From Thinopyrum elongatum (taxonomy: Eukaryota > Streptophyta > Magnoliopsida > Poales > Poaceae), in the NCBI GenBank assembly GCA_011799875.1, contig CM022303.1, positions 547,539,368-547,603,367 on the forward strand: a stretch of DNA of 64,000 nucleotides, in the 5' to 3' direction. The position numbers were made by a program, and so were the translations under genes. The notes below the pieces were generated by a model. It worked only from the letters and a program-made list of their open reading frames with translations. It was not told the origin of the DNA and did no database searches. Shown here piece after piece: positions 11,283 to 23,251 of this stretch. The number at the start of each line of letters is the position of its first letter. Position 1 is the stretch's first letter.

Positions 11283-11834
11283 TCAAATCTGCAACTCCTT
11301 ATTAGCAACTCTTTCCCTCACAAAATGATAGTCAATCTCTATGTGATTGGTTCTTGCATGAAATATAGGATTAGCAGATAGGTATGTAGCACCAAGATTG
11401 TCACACCAAAGACATGGGGTTGGTGTGTGACATATGCCAAGTTCCTTAAGCATGGACTTGACCCATATAATCTTTGTTGTTGCATTTGCGAATGCTTTGT
11501 ATTCTGCCTTAGTACTTGACTTGTAAACTGTGGCTTGTTTCTTTGCACACCATGAGAACAAATTAGGTCCAAAGAAGACTGCAAAACCACCTGTTGATCT
11601 TCTATCATCTATGCAACCTGCCCAGTCAGAGTCAGAAAATGCACTAACAAGTGTGGATGATGACTTGCTAAAGGTTAGGCCAATACTCAAAGTATCTTTC
11701 ACATATCTCAGTATGCGTTTGGCAACAGTCCAATGACCTGTAGTTGGTGCATGCACAAACTCACAAACCTTATTGGCAGCAAAGGAAATATCAGGCCTGG
11801 TGAGAATCAAATACTGAAGTGCACCCACCAAACT
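11283..11834 (-). pseudogene. Copia polyprotein: end of RT connection and RNase H domain
   Basis: Minus-strand frame with the Copia RNase H hallmarks in order: [36 protein letters not shown] and [13 protein letters not shown]. Active-site acidic residues are present (D of SDWAG, E of KAEY). The frame begins abruptly at the gypsy insertion. Its upstream partner continues at 19309 on the far side of element II, where the minus-strand sequence leads directly into the same protein region. About 180 residues remain, ending just before the polypurine tract. Confidence 0.9.
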
Positions 11835-11848
11835 TCTGTACTTAGTAC

Positions 11849-13323
11849 TGATACGTCTCCGTCGTATCTATAATTTTTGATTATTTCATGCCAATATTAT
11901 ACAACTTTTATACACTTTTGGCAATAATTTATATGATTTATTTGGACTAACATATTGATCCAGTGCCCTGTGCCAGTTCCTGTTTTTTACATGTTTTTTG
12001 TTTCACAGAAAATCCATATCAAACGAAGTCCAAACGCGACAAAAATTTACGGAGAATTGTTTTGGAATATATGTGATTTTTGGGACTTGGAATCAACGCA
12101 AACAGGGGCCCACAGCCCCCACAAGACACCAGGGCGCGCCCTGGTGGATTGTGCCCTCCTCGGATGTCTGTTGGAGCTCTACTTCGGGCGGAAGGAAGCT
12201 TATATCCGGAAAAAATCGTATTAAAATCTGAGCGCAATCGGAGTTACGGATCTCCGGGAATATAAGAAACGGTTTTCGGCCAGATCTGGGGAACGAGAAA
12301 CAGAAGAGAACAGAGAGGGAGATCCAATCTCGGAGGAGCTCCCGCCCCTCCACTGCCATGGAGGCCATGGACCAGAGGGGGAACTCTCCTCCCATCTAGG
12401 AGGGAGGCCAAGGAAGAAGAAGAAGGAGGGGGGCTCTCTCCCCCTCTCTCCCGGTGGCGCCGGAGTGTCGCCGGGGCAAGGATCGTGACGGCGATCTACA
12501 TCAACAATCTTGCTACCGTTAACACCAACTTTCTCCCCCTCTATGCAGCGGTGTAACACCCCTTCTCCCCGCTGTAATCTCTACTTAAACATGGTGCTCA
12601 ACTCCATATATTATTTCCCAATGATCTATGGTTATCTTATGATGTTTGAGTAGATCTGTTTTGTCCTATGGGTTAATCGTGATCTTGGTTGGTATGATTG
12701 TATATTTTTTTTATGGTGCTGTCCTACGGTGCTCTCCGTGTCACACAAACGGAGGGACCCCCGCTGTAGGGTGTTGCAGTATGTTCATTGTTTGCTTATT
12801 GTCGGTGTTGCGGGGGTGACAACAGCCTAAACGTGGATAAGTGGGTTATGGCATATGGGAGTAAAGAGGACTTGATACTTAATGCTATGGTTGGGTTTTA
12901 CGACCTTAATGATCTTTAGTAGTTGCGGATGCTTGCTAGGGGTCCAATCATAAGTGCATATGATCCAAGTAGAGAAAGTATGTTAGCTCATGCCTCTCCC
13001 TCATATAAAATTACAAGAATGATTACCGGTACTTGTTATCGATTGCCTAGGGACAGATGACTTTCTTGTTGACAAAAGCTATCCACTTTTATTACCTTGC
13101 AATTTATTCGTAGTTTTATTCTCGCAAAGTACTCGTAGTTTTATTCTTGCAAAATAGTTTCATACTTGTTTTAGGTAAAGCAAACGTCAAGTGTGCATAG
13201 AGTTGTATCGGTGGTCGATAGAACTTGAGGGAATATTTGTTCTGCCTTTAGCTCCTCGTTGGGTTCGACACTCTTATTTATCGAAGAAGGCTACAAACGA
13301 TCCCCTATACTTGTGGGTTATCA
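11849..13323 (+). mobile_element. 5' LTR of gypsy element II
   Basis: 1475 bp, starts TGATACGTCTCCGTCG and ends TTGTGGGTTATCA. It is nearly identical to 17814-19308, except that the 3' copy has about 20 extra bases, mainly around a GGGGCCAGGCGCGCCC duplication near 18107. ORFs at 11955-12559 and 13191-13427 lie wholly in LTR sequence and recur in the 3' LTR; they are not genes. Confidence 0.93.
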
Positions 13324-13334
13324 AGACCTTTTTC

Positions 13335-13352
13335 TGGCGCGGTTGCCGGGGA
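13335..13352 (+). other. Primer-binding site, tRNA-Asp-like (element II)
   Basis: TGGCGCGGTTGCCGGGGA, complementary with one mismatch to the 3' end of plant tRNA-Asp (TCCCCGGCAACGGCGCCA, from memory). It sits 11 bases after the 5' LTR. Confidence 0.75.
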
Positions 13353-13447
13353 GCAATAGCGTGGGGTGAATATTCTCGTGTGTGCTTGTTTGCTTTATCA
13401 CTAAGTAGTTTTTATTTCCTGTTCTAAGTTGTTCTCTATCTTTAGTT

Positions 13448-14548
13448 ATGGATATGGAACACAAAATACCAAAAAAAAAAATTTGTACTTGCTACTCATG
13501 GAGATGGGGAACCTCCTAAAACCCTCGATGCTCGTTATGTGAAAAATATTATGCACTACTTTGATAATCCTGAGAAAGCCCCATTCAACATGATAATGGG
13601 AGACACGTTGGATCAACGTGAATACTTTAGATATTATCGCTTGACACAAAAAGGGAAATTGTTATGGGATCAAATTGATATTTTGCATTGGTATGCTTGG
13701 AATTTATGCCAGAGATATGATTTTACTTGTTGCTCTAGGATGAATGCTCCACACCTTCCCTTTTCATGCAAATTTAATGATAATGAAACCTTGGCTTCTT
13801 ATGCCAATGGTAGATATGATTATTATGATGTGGAACGAATAGAAGAATTTGTTGCTTTTAAGGGAGCTTATGAAATTGAATCTTCGTTTTTAAAGTATGA
13901 AGCTTTTGATGATGATGTTTATAGACCTGAAATTTTTGCCATCTTTAAATATTGCTATGAAAATTATAAATACAATCCGATATTGATATATTTATTGAGA
14001 AAGTCTCCGCTGTCCAAGAAGAGACTAATATTTTGCAGGAGTCTATGGAAGAAGAAATTGATGAAACTGTGAGCTCATTGGATGAAAAAGATGATGAGGA
14101 GAGCGAAGAACAAAAGGTGGAAGAGTAGATTAGCTACCCGTGCCCACCTTCTAATGAGAGTAACTCTTCAACTCATACATTATTTAATTTCCCTTCATGC
14201 TTACCGAAGGATGAATGCTATGATATTTGCTATGATCCCGTTGATTCTTTTGAAATATCCCTTTTTGATGAACTTGATGCTTGCTATGCTTGTGGCCAGG
14301 ATGCCAACATGAATTATGCTTATGGAGATGAACTTGCTATAGTTCCTTATGTTAAGAATGAAATTGTTGCTATTGCACCCACACATGATAGTCCTACTAT
14401 CTTTTTGAATTCTCCAAACTACACTATATCGGAGAAGTTTGCACTTATTAAGGATTACATTGATGGGTTGCATTCTACCATTACACATGATAATTTTGAT
14501 GAATATAATATGCATGTGCTTGCTGCTCCTACTTGCAATTATTATTAG
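13448..14548 (+). pseudogene. Internal ORF of gypsy element II (same unknown protein as element I), broken
   Basis: Starts ATGGATATGG at 13448. It breaks at once in an A9 run, continues in the next frame from about 13485 (ATHGDGE) to near 13975, shifts again, passes a TAG at 14125-14127 where element I has CAG, and reads open to the stop near 14548 (motifs CLPKDECYD, DELDACYACG, YAYGDELA). Features are many Tyr, Asp and Glu residues, paired Cys and an acidic middle. The two genomic copies keep the same protein despite independent breaks, so the family once encoded it. No known fold was recognised. Confidence 0.6.
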
Positions 14549-17500
14549 ATAGGAACTACATCTCCGCCTGTCTATGTTTCCAACACAAAAAAATTGCAAG
14601 AAACTGCTTATGCTATGTATTGGCCTTTACTTGATGTGCACGACTTGTTCTTGTATGACATGCCGATGCATAGGAAGAGATTTAGACTTCATCATTGCAT
14701 GATTTATGTTGCTTTGTGCTCATTACTAAATGCCAAATCATTGCTAATTAAAACTAGCTTTGATATACCTTGGGATCCGGGTGGATTCAGTACTTGAGCA
14801 CTTTATGCCTAGCTTAATGGCTTTAAAGAAAGCGCTGCCAGGGAGGCAACCCGGAAGTTTTAGAGAGTCATTTATTTCTGTTGAGTGCTTCTATAAAGTT
14901 TAAAAACAAAGAAAAATATAGATGGGAACTTAAAACTTCACAAAAAGGAAAGTGAAAGTGAGAAAGACGAGCACCATGGAAGCGGGAGCATGCCTTGAAC
15001 TTTGTTCATGCCCATGGAAACTTTGTGAATCTTGAATTACAGAAACTTTTCAACAAAAATAATTATCCCCTTGTAAAAATCCATTGTATTGTAAAATTAT
15101 TGTGCCATTATTTTCCTTTAGGATGGGTAGATTGCTTGTTGGTATGTGCGGTGCAAAAACAGAAACTTTGGCTGTAGTGCATGATTTTACATTTTTTACT
15201 AGAATTTCGAAAGTTTCTGAAACTTTTTTCAAAGTATTCCTATATAAATTTTTTATTTTTTCCTAATTTTTCAGAATTTTTGGAGTGCTAGAAGTATGGT
15301 AGATGTTCAGATTGCTACAGACTGTCCTGTTTAAGACAGATTCTGTTTTTGATGCATTGTTTTGCTTGTTTTGATGAAACTATCGATTTTTATCGGTGGT
15401 ATAAGCCATGGAAAAGTTATATTACAGTAGCTACAATGAAAAAACAAAATATGAATTGGTTTGCAACAGTACTTAGAGTAGTGATTTGCTTTATTATACT
15501 AATGGATCTTATCGAGCTTTCTGATGAGTTTTGTGTGGATGAAGTGATCAAGATCGAGGAGGTCTCAATATGAGGAGAAGGAGGAGAGGCAAGAGCTCAA
15601 TCTTGGGGATGCCCAAGGCACCCCAAGTAAATATTCAAGGATACTCAAGCGTCTAAGCTTGGGGATGCCCCGGAAGGCATCCCATCTTTCTTCAACAAGT
15701 ATCGGTATGTTTTCGTCTTCGTTTCGTTCATGTGATATGTGCAAATCTTGGATCGTCTTTTTTGTTTAGTTTTCCTTTTTCTTTTATGCACCATGCTGGT
15801 ATGAGATAGTCCATGTTTGATTTATAGAATGCTCATTGCACTTCACTTATATCCTTTGAGTATGGCTTTATAGAATGCTTCATGTGCTTCTTATATCATT
15901 AGAAGTTTGGATTGCCTGTTTCTCTTCACTTAGACAACCGTTGTTTGTAGAATGCTCTTTTGCTTCACTTATATTTATTAGAGCATGATCTTTTGTAGAA
16001 AGAATTAAACTCTCATGCTTCACTTATATCTATTTAGAGAGTCAACAGGAATTGGTCATTTGCATGGTTAGTCATAAAATCCTACATAAAACTTGTGGAT
16101 CACTGAATATGATATGTTTGATTTCTTGCAATAGTTTTGCGATATAGAGATGGAATATGTGGGAGGTACTAGTAAACGGTTGTGGTTAGTAAGAATATTG
16201 GTGTTAAGGTTTGTGATTCCCGAAGCATGCACATATAGTCTCTCGTTATGCTATGAAGTTGGAGCATGATTAATTATTGATTGTCTACCTTATGAGTGGC
16301 GGTCGGGGACGAGCGATGGTCTTTTCCTACCAATCTATCTCCCTAGGGGCATGCGTAGTAGTACTTTGCTTCGAGGGCTAATAAACTTTTTGCAATAAGT
16401 ATATGAGTTCTTTATGACTAATGTGAGTCCATGGATTATACGCACTCTTACCTTTTCGCAATTTGCTAGCCTCTACGGTACCGTGCATTGCCCTTTCTCA
16501 CCTTGAGATGTGGTGCAAACTCCGCAGGTGCATCCAAACCCCGTGATATGATACGCTCTATCACACATAAGCCTTATTATATCTTCCTCAAAACAGCCAC
16601 CATACCTACCTATTATGGCCTTTCCATAGCCATTCCAAGATATATTGCCATGCAACTTCCACCGCCTCCGTTTTGATGACTTGAGCATTCATTGTCATAT
16701 TGCTTTGCATGATCGTAAGATAGCTAGCATGATATTTCCATGGCTTGTCCGTTTTTTGATATTGTTGTTATGCTAGATCATTGCACATCCTGGTACACTG
16801 CCAGAGGCATTCATATAGAGTCATATTTTGTTATAGGTATCGAGTTGTAATTTTTATTTCTTTTGAGTTATAAGTAAATAGAAGTGTGATGATCATCAAT
16901 TTTCATTTTTAGAGCATTGCCCCAGTGAGGAAAGGATGATGGAGACTATGATTCCCCCACAAGTCGGGATGAGACTCCGGACATTGAGAGAAAAAAAAGG
17001 AAAAGAAAAAGAAAAGAAAAAAAACAAAGAGAGAAGGGGCATGCTAATTCCACACTTGTGCTTCAAAGTAGCACCATGTTTTTCATATAGAGAGTCTCCT
17101 ATGTAGTCACTTTCATATACTAGTGGGAATTTTTCATTATAGAACTTGGCTTGTATATTCCAATGATGGGCTTCCTCAAATGCCCGAGGTCTTCATGAGC
17201 AAGCAAGTTGGATGCACACCCACTTAGTTTTCATATTGAGCTTTCATACACTTATAGCTCTTAGTGCATCCGTTGCATGGCAATCCCTACTCCTCACATT
17301 GATATCAATTGATGGGCATCTCCATAGCCCGTTGGTTAGCCGCGTCGATGTGAGACTTTCTTACATTTTTTTGTCTTCTCTATATTTACCCCTATCATCA
17401 TACTCTATTCCACCCATAGTGCTATATCCATGGCTTGCGCTCATGTACTGCGTGAGGGTTGAAAAAGCTGAAGCGCGTTAAAAAGTATGAACCAATTGCT

Positions 17501-17800
17501 CGGCTTGTCATCGGGGTTGTGCATGATAAATACTTTGTGTTAAGAAGACAGAGCATGACAAGACTATATGATTTTGTAGGGATAGCTTTCTTTAGCATTG
17601 ATATTTTGAAAGACACGATTGTTTTCTGGGATGCCTGAGTATTGATGTCTTTATGTCAAATTATAGACTATTGCTTTGAATCACTTATGTCTTAATATTC
17701 ATGCATTGATTAGATATATGATCAAGTTTATGCAAGGTAGCATTCCACATAAAAGAATATCTTTTTTCTCATTTACCTACTCGAGGACGAGTAGGAATTA
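14549..17800 (+). other. Non-coding internal region of gypsy element II
   Basis: About 3.2 kb without a credible gene. It contains AGGGAGGCAACCCGG near 14840, two hairpins at 15602-15683, an AT-rich middle, and a purine-only tract at about 16985-17037. Short ORFs (14594-14797, 15349-15573, 16488-16676, 17212-17481) show no domains. In an autonomous gypsy element this space would hold the pol gene. Confidence 0.7.
15602..15683 (+). other. Paired RNA stem-loops (candidate packaging/dimerisation signal), element II
   Basis: Hairpin 1 (15602-15627) pairs CTTGGGG with CCCCAAG and TGCC with GGCA around a CAA loop. Hairpin 2 (15662-15683) pairs GGGATGCC with GGCATCCC around CCGGAA. The same pair, at similar spacing, occurs in type III gypsy element A at 49972-50053 although the surrounding sequence has diverged. 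A role in RNA packaging or dimerisation is inference. Confidence 0.55.
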
Positions 17801-17813
17801 AGCTTGGGGATGC
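17801..17813 (+). other. Polypurine-tract region of element II
   Basis: AAGCTTGGGGATGC runs into the 3' LTR start (its final TGC lies just before TGATACG). Position and purine content fit the plus-strand primer. The same AAGCTTGGGGATGC string recurs within this family at about 15655, 49969 and 50026, and at 48798 inside an ORF. Confidence 0.6.
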
Positions 17814-19308
17814 TGATACGTCTCCGTCGTATCTATAATTTTTGATTGTTTCATGCCAATATTTTACAACTTTTATACACTTTTGGCAACATTTTATATG
17901 ATTTATTTGGACTAACATATTGATCCAGTGCTCAGTGCCAGTTCCTGTTTTTTTGCATTTTTTTTGTTTCGCAGAAAATCCATATCAAACGAAGTCCAAA
18001 CGTGATAAAAATTTACGGAGAATTATTTTGGAATATATGTGATTTTTGGGACTTGGAATCAACGCAAACGGGGGCTCACAGCCCCCACAAGACACCAGGG
18101 CGCGCCCCAGGGGCCAGGCGCGCCCTGGTGGGTTGTGCCCTCCTCGGATGTCGGTTGGAGCTCTACTTCGGGCGCAAGGAAGCTTATATCCGGAAAAAAA
18201 ATCGTGTTAAAATCTGAGCGCAATCGGAGTTACGGATCTCCGGGAATATAAGAAACGGTTTTTGGCCAGATCTGGGGAACACGAAACCGAAGAGAACAGA
18301 GAGGGAGATCCAATCTCGGAGGGGCTCCCGCCCCTCCTCCGCCATGGAGGCCATGGACCAGAGGGGGAACTCTCCTCCCATCTATGGGGGAGGCCAAGGA
18401 AGAAGAAGAAGGAGGGGGCTCTCTCCCCCTCTCTCCCGGTGGCGCCGGAGTGCCGCCGGGGCAAGGATCGTGACGGCGATCTACATCAACAATCTTGCTA
18501 CCGTCAACACCAACTTTCTCCCCCTCTATGCAGCGGTGTAACACCCCTTCTCACCGCTGTAATCTCTACTTAAATATGGTGCTCAACTCCATAAATTATT
18601 TCCCAATGATCTATGGTTATCCTGTGATGTTTGAGTAGATCCATTTTGTCATGTGGGTTAATCGTGATCTTGGTTGGTATGATTGTATATTTTATTTATG
18701 GTGCTGTCCTACGGTGCTCTCCGTGTCGCGCAAACGGAGGGACCCCCGTTGTAGGGTGTTGCAGTATGTTCATGGTTTGCTTATTGTCGGTGTTGCGGGG
18801 GTGACAGCAGCCTAAACGCGGATAAGTGGGTTATGGCGTATGGGAGTAAAGAAAACTTGATACTTAATGCTATGGTTGGGTTTTACGACCTTAATGATCT
18901 TTAGTAGTTGCGGATGCTTGCTAGGGGTCCAATCATAGGTGCATATGATCCAAGTAGAGAAAGTATGTTAGCTCATGCCTCTCCCTCATATAAAATTACA
19001 AGAATGATTACCGGTACTTGTTATCGATTGCCTAGGGACAAATGACTTTCTTGTTGACAAAAGCTATCCACTTTTATTACCTTGCAATTTATTCGTAGTT
19101 TTATTCTCACAAAGTACTTGTAGTTTTATTCTTGCAAAATAGTTTCATACTTGTTTTAGGTAAAGCAAACGTCAAGTGTGCGTTGAGTTGTATCGGTGGT
19201 CGATAGAATTTGAGGGAATATTTGTTCCGCCTTTAGCTCCTTGTTGGGTTCGACACTCTTATTTATCGAAGAAGGCTACAAACGATCCCCTATACTTGTG
19301 GGTTATCA
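17814..19308 (+). mobile_element. 3' LTR of gypsy element II
   Basis: 1495 bp, matching the 5' LTR end to end and followed by the target duplication AGTAC. Confidence 0.93.
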
Positions 19309-20415
19309 AGTACCATCCTCTTGACTCAAGAGTTCTCCTTCAGCAAGAGAGAGTTTTTCTGAAATGGACAATGGTGTTGGTGATGGTTTATAGCCCTGCA
19401 ATCCAACTCTATTCAAAAGGTCAGTTGCATATTTTCTTGGGAAAGATGAAGACCACCTTCCTTGTTTTTCTTGACTTCAATACCAAGGAAGTAATGCAGG
19501 TCACCTAGATCCTTGAGTGCAAATTCTGAATTCAAATCCTTTAACAATGCAGTTACTGCCTCATTTGATGAGCTTGTGACAATGATATCATCAACATATA
19601 TGAGCACAAATATGGATGTTTTGAACTTGTTGTAAATAAATAGTGATGTGTTGGATTTAGAAGGAACAAAACCAAGTGTTTGCAATTTTGAACTCAGACG
19701 TGAGTACCATGCTCTAGGGGCTTGCTTCAACCCATAAATAGATTTATCAAGCCTGCACACATGAAAAGGTTTATTCTTATCTTCAAACCCAGGAGGTTGT
19801 TTCATGTACACTTCCTCTTCCAGAACACAATGAAGAAACGCATTCTGCACATCTAGCTATCTGAGACTCCAGCCTCTGGATACGATAATAGAAAAAAACA
19901 AAACAAATACTGGCAGCTTTAACAAGAGGCCTGAATGTATCCTCATAATCTATGCCATACCTCTGTTTCAATCCTTTAGCAACAAGTCTAGCCTTGTAAC
20001 GATCTATTGTACCATCTGACTTTCTCTTTATCCCGAACACCCATTTGCAGTCAATTAAATTTTTACCTCGATGTGAAGGAACTAGGTGCCATGTCTTGTT
20101 TTTCTGAAGTGCTTGGAACTCTTCCTCCATAGCTTTTCTCCACTTGGGATCCACACTTGCTTCTTGAAAAGTACTAGGTTCTCCTATTGAACACGCTAAG
20201 CCAAATTTAACTTTATAATTTACAGGTTGAATTACCCCTGTTCGAAGTCTTGTACGTGGTGATGTAGTATGTTGCTGGACTGTTGTAGATGATCCAGGCG
20301 TAGGCGCAGAAAAATCCATAGACTCCTCCTGGACAGAGGATCCAGGCAATCCCGAGGTTGTTGTTGTTGTGACATGTGCCGCTGTCGGATCTCTGTGGCC
20401 ATATATGTGGGCCAA
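19309..20415 (-). pseudogene. Copia polyprotein: reverse transcriptase region
   Basis: Minus-strand frames 20415-19783 and 19850-19413 together give the Copia reverse transcriptase: [75 protein letters not shown] and the catalytic IYVDDIIV. A frameshift near 19870-19910 separates the fingers from the palm, another breaks the frame near 19413, and the tail continues to 19309 where gypsy element II interrupts it. It is not functional. Confidence 0.9.
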
Positions 20416-22230
20416 GCTTCAGTGGGTGGCGCAGAAAATCCAGGTGGGCCAGCTGGATCAAGCTGGGATCCCGTGCCAACAGCGGGCTGGCGCACCGTCC
20501 GCCTGACGTAGACCCGTGGGTCTGGGCCAAACCGCGTGGTCGGCTGGTCCCTTGACAGCGACGCGCGCGTGGATGACGGCCCCCCAGGCGAGGACGTGGC
20601 AGGTGGGGGTTGGTGAGCAGCCGCTCCTGGCGTGGATTCAGTGCTGTAGCTCTTCGATCCTGGAGCGGATTGCACCTGCGCTGACACCACCGATCCCGGG
20701 GCAGATTCGGGAGCAGCCCTATCACATAGCGGGGGACACATGAAATATGGCCGTTTTGGCTATTTTCCTCACCAGTTGACGCCAAATTGTTTTCTGTTGC
20801 TTCACCACTTGAGCCTGCGTCATCACAAATTTCATTTCCACGGTTAGAAGAGTTAGTCAAGTGGTCAGTACAATTGTCGTTCCCTTGATGAAAATCGGAC
20901 AAATGAGGTGGTAGTAGAAGGATTTCTCGAAGTAGTGCACCAGCGTTAGGATGTAGATGAGCAAAAGGGAAGACAATTTCATCAAAGACCACATCACGAG
21001 AAATATATACTTGACCTGTAGGAACATCAAGGCACTTGACACCTTTGTGTTGTGCACTATAACCCAAGAAAACACATTGTTTTGAGCGAAACATGAGTTT
21101 ACGAGTATTATAGAGATGAACTGCAGTAAGAAATGCCTCATCCTAAAATTTGAGAGGCATGGAGGCACCTGCTAGGAGAGCAAGTCCTACCTCAACTATA
21201 TGCCTATGTTTGCGCTCGGTAGATCCGTTTTGTTGGTGGGCAAGAGGGCATGAAACATCATGCAAAACACCCAACTTTTGGAGAAAAAAAATGAGTTTAA
21301 CTTCTCGTATTCACCACCCCAATCAGATTGGACAACAAGGATTTTAGTGTCAAATTGGCATTCAACAAGTGCTTGAAAATTATGAAAAACCTTAAAAACA
21401 TCAGAACATTTTTTAAGAAGGTAGATCCAAGTGAATTTACTGTAGTCATCTATGAAACTAACATAGTAAGTATGTCTACCAACGGAAGAAGGAGCTGGAC
21501 CCAATACATCAGAAAAAACAAGTTGCAATGGCTTGGTAGAAATACTAGTGGAAACAGGATCTAGTAATTGATGAGCTTTCGCTTTCTGACAAGAATCACA
21601 AATAGTTTCAAGACTACGCTCACCAACACATGGGAGCTGATTATTTCTAAGCACTTGTTGAACAATAACAAAAGAAGGATGTCCTAATCGCGCATGCCAC
21701 CGTTCCGATGAAATTTTTATGACACCACACACTTGTTTATTGAAGCTTCTAAACTGAGGAATCAAAGGGTAGAGCCCATGCACACATCTATTGCGGTAGA
21801 GAATTTTCCTCGTGGCCTGATCACGAATCAAAAAGAAGTAGGGGTGAAACTCGAGAAAAACTTTGTTATCTATGGCAATACGATGAACAGGAAGAAGATT
21901 TTTCTCACTTTGTGGGACATGTAAGATATTTCTAAGATGAATATTCCGATGAGGGGTATTGACAATTGCATGACCAACATGATCTATCTTCATACCTTCA
22001 CCATTTGCATTGTGGACTTGATCATGGCCATGGTACTTCTCGTTCATGGTCACCTTTTCAAGCTCATTGGTGATGTGATTTGTGGCTCCAGAGTCAACGT
22101 ACCAATTGGTATCAACTCCATAAGATGTATCTGCAGCTGCTGCAACTTTCTCGCGTTGGGAATTGTTCTCGACATAGCGCCAATCACAATCCTTTGCAAT
22201 GTGGTTATTTCTTTTTTGCAAATTTGACAT
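20416..22230 (-). pseudogene. Copia polyprotein: protease and integrase region
   Basis: The frame 22230-21196 carries the protease motif WYVDSGATNHIT, the pre-integrase motif WHARLGHPS with HX-CX2C zinc ligands (ETICDSCQKAK), and the integrase core (SDVLGPAPSS, FIDDYSKFTW, VVQSDWGGEY). The reading continues in other frames to 21094-20213 with the integrase C-terminal VFLGYSAQHKGVKCLD and a proline/serine-rich linker before RT. Frameshifts near 21230 and 20750 and the loss of the third acidic integrase motif in frame show it is defective. Confidence 0.9.
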
Positions 22231-23171
22231 TTATTTTCATATTCATCATAACCTTGAAATGGATGACCCCTATTGTTGTTGTAGGAGGGGCGCCAGTTAT
22301 TGCCGGAGTAGTAGTAGTTGTTGTTGTGGTAGTGGCCGCCGCCGCCACCACCACCACCGCCGCTGCCACCAGTGTTGTAATTGCTGCTGCCGCTGGTGTT
22401 GTAGTTGTTGCCATTGTTGTTACCACCATAGCCGCCGCCGTGACCACCACCCTTGCGGTAGCCCTTGGGAGACCCTCCACGGCCTCTGGCAGCAAGATTG
22501 GCACAGGATTTGAAGGCACCTGCCCTCGTTCCTTGGAACATCTCGACTCGTTGGTCGAAATTTGAGACCATCCCGAAGAGATCATCCACGGTCAGGGGCT
22601 CCACACGGACATCTAGCGCCGAGATGAGGGGCTGATAATCCATATCAAGCCCCCCGATGATGAAGGAGAGAAGCTCCTCGTCCTTGATGGGTTTGCCAGC
22701 TACAGCGAGCTCATCAGAGAGGGCTCACATCTGACCAAAATAAGTAGTTGCACTATGTTAGCCTTTTTGGGCGTTTGAAAGGGCGATGTGGCAATTGTTG
22801 GCGCGGGAGCGAGATTGGGCGGCGAACATGTTAGCGAGTGCTGACCAAATCGCGTGGGATTTTTCTAGGGATGCAACCTGAACGAGAACTTCCTTGGAGA
22901 GGTTCCAAAGGAGATAGGCCACAATCTGCTGGTCCTGGAAGAGCCAGAGGTTGTAGGCGGGGTTGGGAACGGTCTCTTCTTTCCCATCGGAGTTCTTGGT
23001 CATGATGGTCTTTGTGGGTTTGGTTGTGGAATGATCGATGTACCCATATAGCCTAGCCCCCATGATTTGGGAGCAAGCTTGGGCTTTCCAGAGGACATAG
23101 TTGGTTTGGTTGAGAGGCTCAGATGTGGTGTAATTGAGGCCTAGGGAAGAGATTTGGGTGGAGGAGGACAT
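22050..23171 (-). pseudogene. Copia polyprotein: gag with split zinc knuckle
   Basis: Starts [14 protein letters not shown] at 23171 with the gag pattern [21 protein letters not shown] and [11 protein letters not shown], and is interrupted by stops near 22757 and 22690. It resumes at 22643 as a glycine/asparagine-rich basic segment that gives long antisense ORFs on the plus strand. A CX2C at CQICKK begins a zinc knuckle, but one extra base shifts the HX4C half (NHIAKDC) into the protease frame. The start lies just inside the 5' LTR. Confidence 0.85.
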
Positions 23172-23251
23172 GGCGGCTCAAGGTGGAAGATGAAGGCTGT
23201 GGTGGTGAGGGGTTTGCTAGATGCGATGGAAGAAGGAGGCTTTGTATACCA

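Larger units (their letters stand above)
11849..19308 (+). mobile_element. Gypsy-type LTR retrotransposon, element II, complete, nested in the Copia element
   Basis: 7460 bp with LTRs 11849-13323 and 17814-19308, both TGATACG...TTATCA, and a perfect target duplication AGTAC at 11844-11848 and 19309-19313. It has a tRNA-Asp-like primer site and the polypurine-type sequence AAGCTTGGGGATGC before the 3' LTR. The only coding capacity is a broken ORF of about 370 codons at 13448-14548; no polymerase, integrase or protease is visible in any frame. It is therefore structurally complete but non-autonomous. The LTRs are very similar by eye, implying a fairly recent insertion. Confidence 0.93.

Noticed and set aside
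13335..13352. tRNA gene fragment
   Set aside because: Only the 18-base complement of a tRNA 3' end is present, at the position of a primer-binding site.
20213..21094. 293-codon ORF as a stand-alone gene
   Set aside because: Its start is the Copia integrase C-terminus and the rest crosses out of frame through the linker before RT; it is part of the decayed polyprotein.
22080..22565. 161-codon plus-strand ORF rich in Val/Ala
   Set aside because: Reverse complement of the Gly/Asn-rich gag linker of the Copia element.
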